From Eggerthella sp. CAG:298 (lineage in GTDB: Bacteria; Actinomycetota; Coriobacteriia; Coriobacteriales; Eggerthellaceae), in contig FR895131.1 in assembly GCA_000435675.1 (NCBI GenBank), positions 17,019-26,101 of the forward strand: DNA of 9,083 nt, in the 5' to 3' direction. Positions 5,784 through 9,083 of this stretch are shown here, in pieces. The notes under the pieces are model-generated. The model did not search any database. It had not been told where the DNA came from and saw only the letters and a program-made list of their open reading frames with translations. Within the stretch, counting starts at the first letter, position 1. Each line of letters opens with the position of its first letter. The position numbers and the translations under genes are program-made.

Positions 5784-7109
5784 TCATCGTTTGCTCCCTT
5801 GTCTGCGCTCTTCGGCGATGCGGCGGGAAAGCTGTTCGAAGTGAGCTTGGGTGAGTTCGCTATCCACCTGACCAGAGGTCTTGTTCACGCTGATCACCCC
5901 TTCGATCCCTAAGTCGGTGAAAACGCGGCAGAAGTTGCGCATCACATCGTGGCGCACGTAGACGCTCGAGACCACGATGCTCAGCACATCCTTGAACGTG
6001 CAGAAAAGGAAGTTCATTCCGTGGGTCGAAGTTGAGACGTTGATGTCGGACACGTAAGGCTCGGTCGCAGGATCGAGCGTGATGCGTCCGATGCTCGATA
6101 CCGTGGTAGTGACCTCTTGCGCTGCCATCCAGTTCGCGAACATGAGCGCACCGTCTTTCAGAAAGAGTGGGGCATGCGAGATGAAGGGGTTCTTCTCGAT
6201 CTTGAGCATGCGGTTCATGCGGCGCTTCAGCACCTCTGGCTCGGTGCCGGTCTTGAGCTGCGTTTGCACGAGGTGCGCGATGTCTTCGAGCGGAGCATCC
6301 GAGCTGCCGGGAGTGTAGCTGACGAAGGCAAGCCCGAAGAAGTTGCGCAGCGTTTCCGACCCGAAGATCGCGCGCAGATCGACCGGGACATCCATGCGGA
6401 TCGCGCGATCGCGCTTTGCGGAAGGCATCGTGGCGCGGATGGCAATGATGACCGCAGCGATCACGAGCGATGTCACGCTCACGCCCATATCCTTCGCAGC
6501 GCTGTGAACCGCGCTCGCTGAAAGATGGTATTCCATGAACGTGGGTTCAGCGGTGTTCTTCCAACCGAACAAGTGGTAGACCTTCTCCGATTCGGTCGCG
6601 CCTGCTTTCGAGCGCTCGTAGTTGGTCGTGTAGCTGTCTTCGTTGCGCCGCTCAGGCGTGGATGCTGGTTCGCTCGGGAGGGCTGGTGTGGCATGGTAGC
6701 GCTCTTCGACATAGGCATTGAGCAGCGTTTTGAAGAATTCGAGCGTACCGCGTCCATCCGAGATCATGTGCGAGACTTCCAAGTTGATGCGGTGGCGGAA
6801 GTAGGTCACGCGCATGAGCACGCTATTGAGATCGGCATGGAGCCCAGCGCAGATCGGCAAGCGTTCGGGCTCTACCTGCGGGACTTCATCGGCTGGTTCG
6901 AGGTAGTGCCAGAACAATCCGCTGCGCAGTTTCACGTTGAAGCCAGGAAAGAGCGCAATGCTTCGGTCGAGCGCACGCTGGAGCGCTTCGGGGCTGATGG
7001 AGTCCACGAAGGTCGCCGCGAAGCGAAAGACTGTCTGACCTGCACGCCCTGCTTGGGAAGAATAGTATTTCCCCACGTTGTCTAGTCGGTACCAAGGAGT
7101 GCGAGCCAT
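5784..7109 (-). CDS. Condensation-domain-like acyltransferase (COG4908 / alcohol acetyltransferase-like)
   Basis: CoA-dependent acyltransferase superfamily protein (chloramphenicol acetyltransferase/NRPS condensation/BAHD fold), 441 residues, the length of a single two-lobe enzyme without carrier domains. The catalytic HxxxDG is at H114-M-I-S-D118-G119: His would deprotonate the acceptor hydroxyl and Asp is structural. VPVDLR at 241-246 followed by LRNFFG at 254-259 matches the second conserved motif of the family (P-V-N/D-L-R...RN). The N-terminus MARTPWYRLDNVGKYY resembles the conserved WYKLDNAAK-type opening of these proteins, supporting the ATG at 7107-7109. No signal peptide or membrane helix is seen, so it is cytosolic or peripheral. 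Its start overlaps the end of the hydrolase gene by 28 nt, pointing to translational coupling. It should transfer an acyl group from CoA to an alcohol; neither donor nor acceptor is shown by sequence. NRPS assembly is unlikely because no carrier or adenylation domain is near. Confidence 0.83.
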   Translation of the reverse strand: MARTPWYRLDNVGKYYSSQAGRAGQTVFRFAATFVDSISPEALQRALDRSIALFPGFNVKLRSGLFWHYLEPADEVPQVEPERLPICAGLHADLNSVLMRVTYFRHRINLEVSHMISDGRGTLEFFKTLLNAYVEERYHATPALPSEPASTPERRNEDSYTTNYERSKAGATESEKVYHLFGWKNTAEPTFMEYHLSASAVHSAAKDMGVSVTSLVIAAVIIAIRATMPSAKRDRAIRMDVPVDLRAIFGSETLRNFFGLAFVSYTPGSSDAPLEDIAHLVQTQLKTGTEPEVLKRRMNRMLKIEKNPFISHAPLFLKDGALMFANWMAAQEVTTTVSSIGRITLDPATEPYVSDINVSTSTHGMNFLFCTFKDVLSIVVSSVYVRHDVMRNFCRVFTDLGIEGVISVNKTSGQVDSELTQAHFEQLSRRIAEERRQGSKR

Positions 7110-8092
7110 GTGGCATCATCTTCTTGCGGAAGGGGCTGGTGGTCGAGGAAGCTCTCGATGATCTTGTAGGTATCACGCACGAAGCCGAACACGCTCGGAT
7201 AGAGGAAGTAGCCGTGGATCGCATTGAGCATGCGCACGCATTCGACCTCGTTGCCTTCAAGTTCGAGCCGAGCAGCGTAAGTCTCGCCTTCGTCGCGCAG
7301 GGGGCAGTATTCTGCGGTTACCACGAGCGTGCGCGGTTGGTGGGAAAGATCCTCTTCTAATAGCGGAGCGAAATAGGGGTTGAAGAAGTCTTCTGGCGAG
7401 CTCAGATAGAGATCGACATATCCATTGATATCTTCACGCGTGAGGATGTAGTCTTCGCCGTTCTCACGCACTGAATCGAACATACTCGTGAGCGTGTGGT
7501 CGTTATAGACGAGCGGATAGAGCAGAATCTGCGTTCGCGGGGTGAATTCTCCCAGCTCACGTGCGAGTAGCGAGACAGAAGCAGCAAGGTTGCCCCCAGC
7601 AGAATCGCCGAAGAGCACGATATGCTCTGGGTCGACATCGTCCAGGAGTTCGCCAGCGAAGAGCTGGCGCGCAACTTCGTAGCAATCCACGAGTGCAACA
7701 GGGAACTTGTACTCGGGTGAGCGGCGGTAATCGACCGACACTACACGCCTATTGAGCTTGAGCGCCATCTTCATGCATGTATCGGTGTAGAAATCGATAT
7801 CGCCATTGGCGAATCCTCCGCCATGGAAGAAGAGGATCGTGCCCTCAAAATCTTCGTTCACATGCAGTCCGTTGCGCAGGGAAAAGTCGATATCGAGCGG
7901 CGTGAACACGCGGATGGGGATCTCTGCGCCTTCGGAGGTGGCAACCACTTTGTCGTCGATGCGGCAGCGGGGGCTTGCGATGGTGAGTCGCGCACTCGCA
8001 TCTTCAGCAGCACGCTGGCGCAAGTAGCCATCTTGGATGTTCGGTCGTAGTTTTGTGATAGCCTTTACGGCTGCTTGTGCAATAGGGTTCAC
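7082..8092 (-). CDS. Alpha/beta-hydrolase, hormone-sensitive-lipase (Aes-like) family carboxylesterase
   Basis: Cytosolic serine esterase, 336 residues, typical length for Abhydrolase_3/HSL enzymes. The oxyanion-hole motif HGGG is at 90-93, the nucleophile elbow GDSAGG at 162-167 with Ser164, and a DYRRSPEYKFP block at 121-131 is characteristic of the family. The acid D267 lies in CPLRDEGE and the catalytic His293 in AIHGYF, so the triad is complete and the enzyme should be active. An N-terminal cap of about 45 residues covers the active site in this family. The start is GTG at 8090-8092, sharing its G with the TAG stop of the dehydratase gene; GAGG sits about 11 nt upstream. The 1-nt overlap implies coupled translation. 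It should hydrolyse esters of short or medium acyl chains, or acetylated or aromatic acid esters. With an acyltransferase as next gene, the pair could act on the same ester in opposite directions. Confidence 0.9.
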   Translation of the reverse strand: MNPIAQAAVKAITKLRPNIQDGYLRQRAAEDASARLTIASPRCRIDDKVVATSEGAEIPIRVFTPLDIDFSLRNGLHVNEDFEGTILFFHGGGFANGDIDFYTDTCMKMALKLNRRVVSVDYRRSPEYKFPVALVDCYEVARQLFAGELLDDVDPEHIVLFGDSAGGNLAASVSLLARELGEFTPRTQILLYPLVYNDHTLTSMFDSVRENGEDYILTREDINGYVDLYLSSPEDFFNPYFAPLLEEDLSHQPRTLVVTAEYCPLRDEGETYAARLELEGNEVECVRMLNAIHGYFLYPSVFGFVRDTYKIIESFLDHQPLPQEDDATWLALLGTD

Positions 8093-8856
8093 TAAGAGAT
8101 AACCTCGTGCAATTCTTGCATGATGCGTTTGGCCTGGCGCACATCAACCTGACCAGGAGCAGAAGCTGCTTTGAGCGCGCAGAAGGTGAGCGAAGAGCCA
8201 TACATCTCGCCGGTCAAGCGCGAAAGGGAGCCGTCGCGACCCATGGCCATGGTGAGCAGCGGGCCATCATGATGGAGCTTCGACACTTCGTAGGTTGCCT
8301 GCAACAGGCGCAGGGTGTCTTCGGGGCAGAGTGCCATGGTGGCGATCTTGGGAATGTCGGCACCGAGGTTATGCATGCGGCACATGAGGTCGACCATCCA
8401 TTCAACTGAAGGGGTGCCCCTGAAATTGTGGTAGGAGATAACGGTGGCCACCTGGTGCTCCTTTGCGAAGGCAACCAGTTCCATGGTGGATTCTTCGCCC
8501 AATTCGATATCGATGTCGACCATATCGATCGCACCAGCCTCGATGATCGCTTTGTTCAGCGCTACATATTCATCGACGGGTAGGGTAGCTTGTCCACCAG
8601 CTTCTATGGTGCGCATGGTGAAGAGCAGCGGGTTGTTCGGCGTGGCAGCAGCGATCAGCTTGCTGTTGGTGGCCATCTGCGCTGGGTCGTGCAGGTCGGC
8701 TGCGAAATCGCCGCGCCATTCGAAGGCATCAACACCTACCTCGATGCCAGCTTTGATCGTTTCGATAGTCTCCTCGACCGTAGGATCCATGAGCGAGATG
8801 ATGGTCTTCGGGAGGCCTTCACCGATCTTCATACCTTTGATCTCAAGCGCTGTCAT
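8092..8856 (-). CDS. aroD: Type I 3-dehydroquinate dehydratase (AroD family) with Glu86 replaced
   Basis: Schiff-base class I dehydroquinase, 254 residues, converting 3-dehydroquinate to 3-dehydroshikimate in the shikimate or quinate pathways. Nearly all active-site residues fall on enterobacterial AroD numbering without gaps: S21, E46 and R48 in EWRGD, R82 in TMRT, H143 in SYHNF, Schiff-base K170 in DIPKIATM, R213 in SLSR, S232 and Q236 in ASAPGQ. The exception is position 86: enteric AroD reads AKEGG, this protein IEAGG, so Ala replaces Glu86 and a Glu sits one place earlier. The ATG at 8854-8856 has a strong GAGGAG eight bases upstream. It is the first gene of an operon with an esterase and an acyltransferase, not of a shikimate cluster, so it may serve quinate/shikimate catabolism or a modified substrate. 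I cannot tell whether the genome has another dehydroquinase. Confidence 0.92.
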   Translation of the reverse strand: MTALEIKGMKIGEGLPKTIISLMDPTVEETIETIKAGIEVGVDAFEWRGDFAADLHDPAQMATNSKLIAAATPNNPLLFTMRTIEAGGQATLPVDEYVALNKAIIEAGAIDMVDIDIELGEESTMELVAFAKEHQVATVISYHNFRGTPSVEWMVDLMCRMHNLGADIPKIATMALCPEDTLRLLQATYEVSKLHHDGPLLTMAMGRDGSLSRLTGEMYGSSLTFCALKAASAPGQVDVRQAKRIMQELHEVIS

Positions 8857-8893
8857 AATCGTCTCCTCACTACGTGGACCCCTGATGCGAATT

Positions 8894-8907
8894 AGCTCGA
8901 ACGAGCT
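8894..8907. promoter_or_regulatory. Palindrome in the aroD leader, candidate operator
   Basis: AGCTCGAACGAGCT is a perfect dyad with 6-bp arms around AA. It lies downstream of the predicted start site. Its core TCGAACGA recurs as a dyad at 8961-8970. As RNA it could form only a 5-bp stem with a 4-nt loop, so a protein site seems more likely. Confidence 0.45.
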
Positions 8908-8927
8908 GCCATTCGTTGCTCTCTTTC

Positions 8928-8936
8928 TTTATACCA
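8928..8936 (-). promoter_or_regulatory. Extended -10 promoter of the aroD operon
   Basis: On the minus strand the sequence reads TGGTATAAA: an extended -10 TGN followed by TATAAA, one mismatch from consensus. A TTGTCA-like hexamer lies upstream but only 13 bp away, too close to be a proper -35, so the TG extension would have to carry the promoter. Transcription would begin near 8921, leaving a leader of about 65 nt. Confidence 0.55.
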
Positions 8937-8960
8937 CGTTGCGGGGTGACAAACTACCCG

Positions 8961-8970
8961 GTCGTTCGAC
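8961..8970. promoter_or_regulatory. Second TCGWWCGA dyad upstream of the aroD promoter
   Basis: GTCGTTCGAC is a perfect 10-bp dyad whose core, TCGTTCGA, is the reverse complement of the core in the 8894-8907 palindrome. It lies about 30 bp upstream of the -10. The two dyad centres are 65 bp apart and flank the promoter. Function is inferred from placement only. Confidence 0.35.
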
Positions 8971-9040
8971 ACCTTTTCCCATCTATCCCACGCAAGCAGC
9001 ACGCCCAAGGGGCACATGTAATTACCCGCTTTCGCTGTTC

Positions 9041-9060
9041 GCTTGCCTGATTAGGCAAGC
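9041..9060. other. Perfect 8-bp-stem hairpin with GATT loop
   Basis: GCTTGCCT at 9041-9048 pairs perfectly with AGGCAAGC at 9053-9060 around GATT. No T-run follows on either strand, so a classical intrinsic terminator is not supported. It lies outside any gene I can see, upstream of the aroD operon, and may belong to the 3' region of a gene beyond the right edge or be a repeat element. Confidence 0.6.
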
Positions 9061-9083
9061 TCATGCGCTCCGCTCCTTCGGAC

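Noticed and set aside
6525..7085. 186-codon plus-strand frame opposite the acyltransferase
   Set aside because: No recognisable domain, and it lies fully antisense to a gene with intact catalytic motifs.
5784..7109. Acyltransferase as part of a nonribosomal peptide pathway
   Set aside because: The fold is condensation-like, but no adenylation, carrier or thioesterase domain is encoded in the window and the length fits a stand-alone enzyme.

Overview
The window is GC-rich bacterial DNA with eight recognisable protein-coding genes and no RNA gene, CRISPR array or insertion sequence that I can support. The GC-rich codon use and the mix of genes (an efflux pump with its MarR regulator, a type I dehydroquinate dehydratase, an acyltransferase/esterase pair) suggest a high-GC Gram-positive. 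My best guess, from memory of similar proteins and not from any search, is a gut actinobacterium of the Coriobacteriia/Eggerthellaceae.

Left part (1-3496). An ABC-2 type permease runs in from the left edge on the plus strand. It ends at 1175 and faces a minus-strand pair: a MATE-family multidrug efflux pump (1367-2740) preceded by a MarR-family regulator (2786-3310). The promoter of this pair is unusually clear: a perfect TTGACA, a 17-bp spacer and TATAGT, with two tandem 16-bp palindromes. One palindrome fills the spacer and the other covers the end of the -10 and the expected start site. This is a textbook layout for an autoregulated, drug-inducible mepR/mepA-like unit.

Middle (3497-5020). 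A plus-strand polysaccharide flippase of the MOP superfamily stands alone, divergent from marR and convergent with the next operon. A 17-codon in-frame open stretch ending in TAG-TGA lies just before it. After its stop comes an imperfect 34-bp-period tandem repeat that runs into the stop codon of the facing gene.

Right part (5093-8856). Four minus-strand genes form a tight operon, in transcription order: type I 3-dehydroquinate dehydratase (aroD-like), an HSL-family alpha/beta-hydrolase (1-nt overlap), a condensation-domain/alcohol-acetyltransferase-like acyltransferase (28-nt overlap) and a small zinc-ribbon membrane protein resembling DUF6320 (34-nt gap). The dehydratase keeps almost every catalytic residue at the enterobacterial numbering but has Ala where Glu86 is expected. 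An extended -10 promoter and a pair of TCGWWCGA dyads lie upstream. This operon is the part of the window most likely to hold undescribed biology: it links a C-C lyase acting on a polyhydroxylated ring acid to an acyltransferase and an esterase, which together could make and break an acyl ester. The last ~100 bases hold a perfect 8-bp-stem hairpin and no gene.
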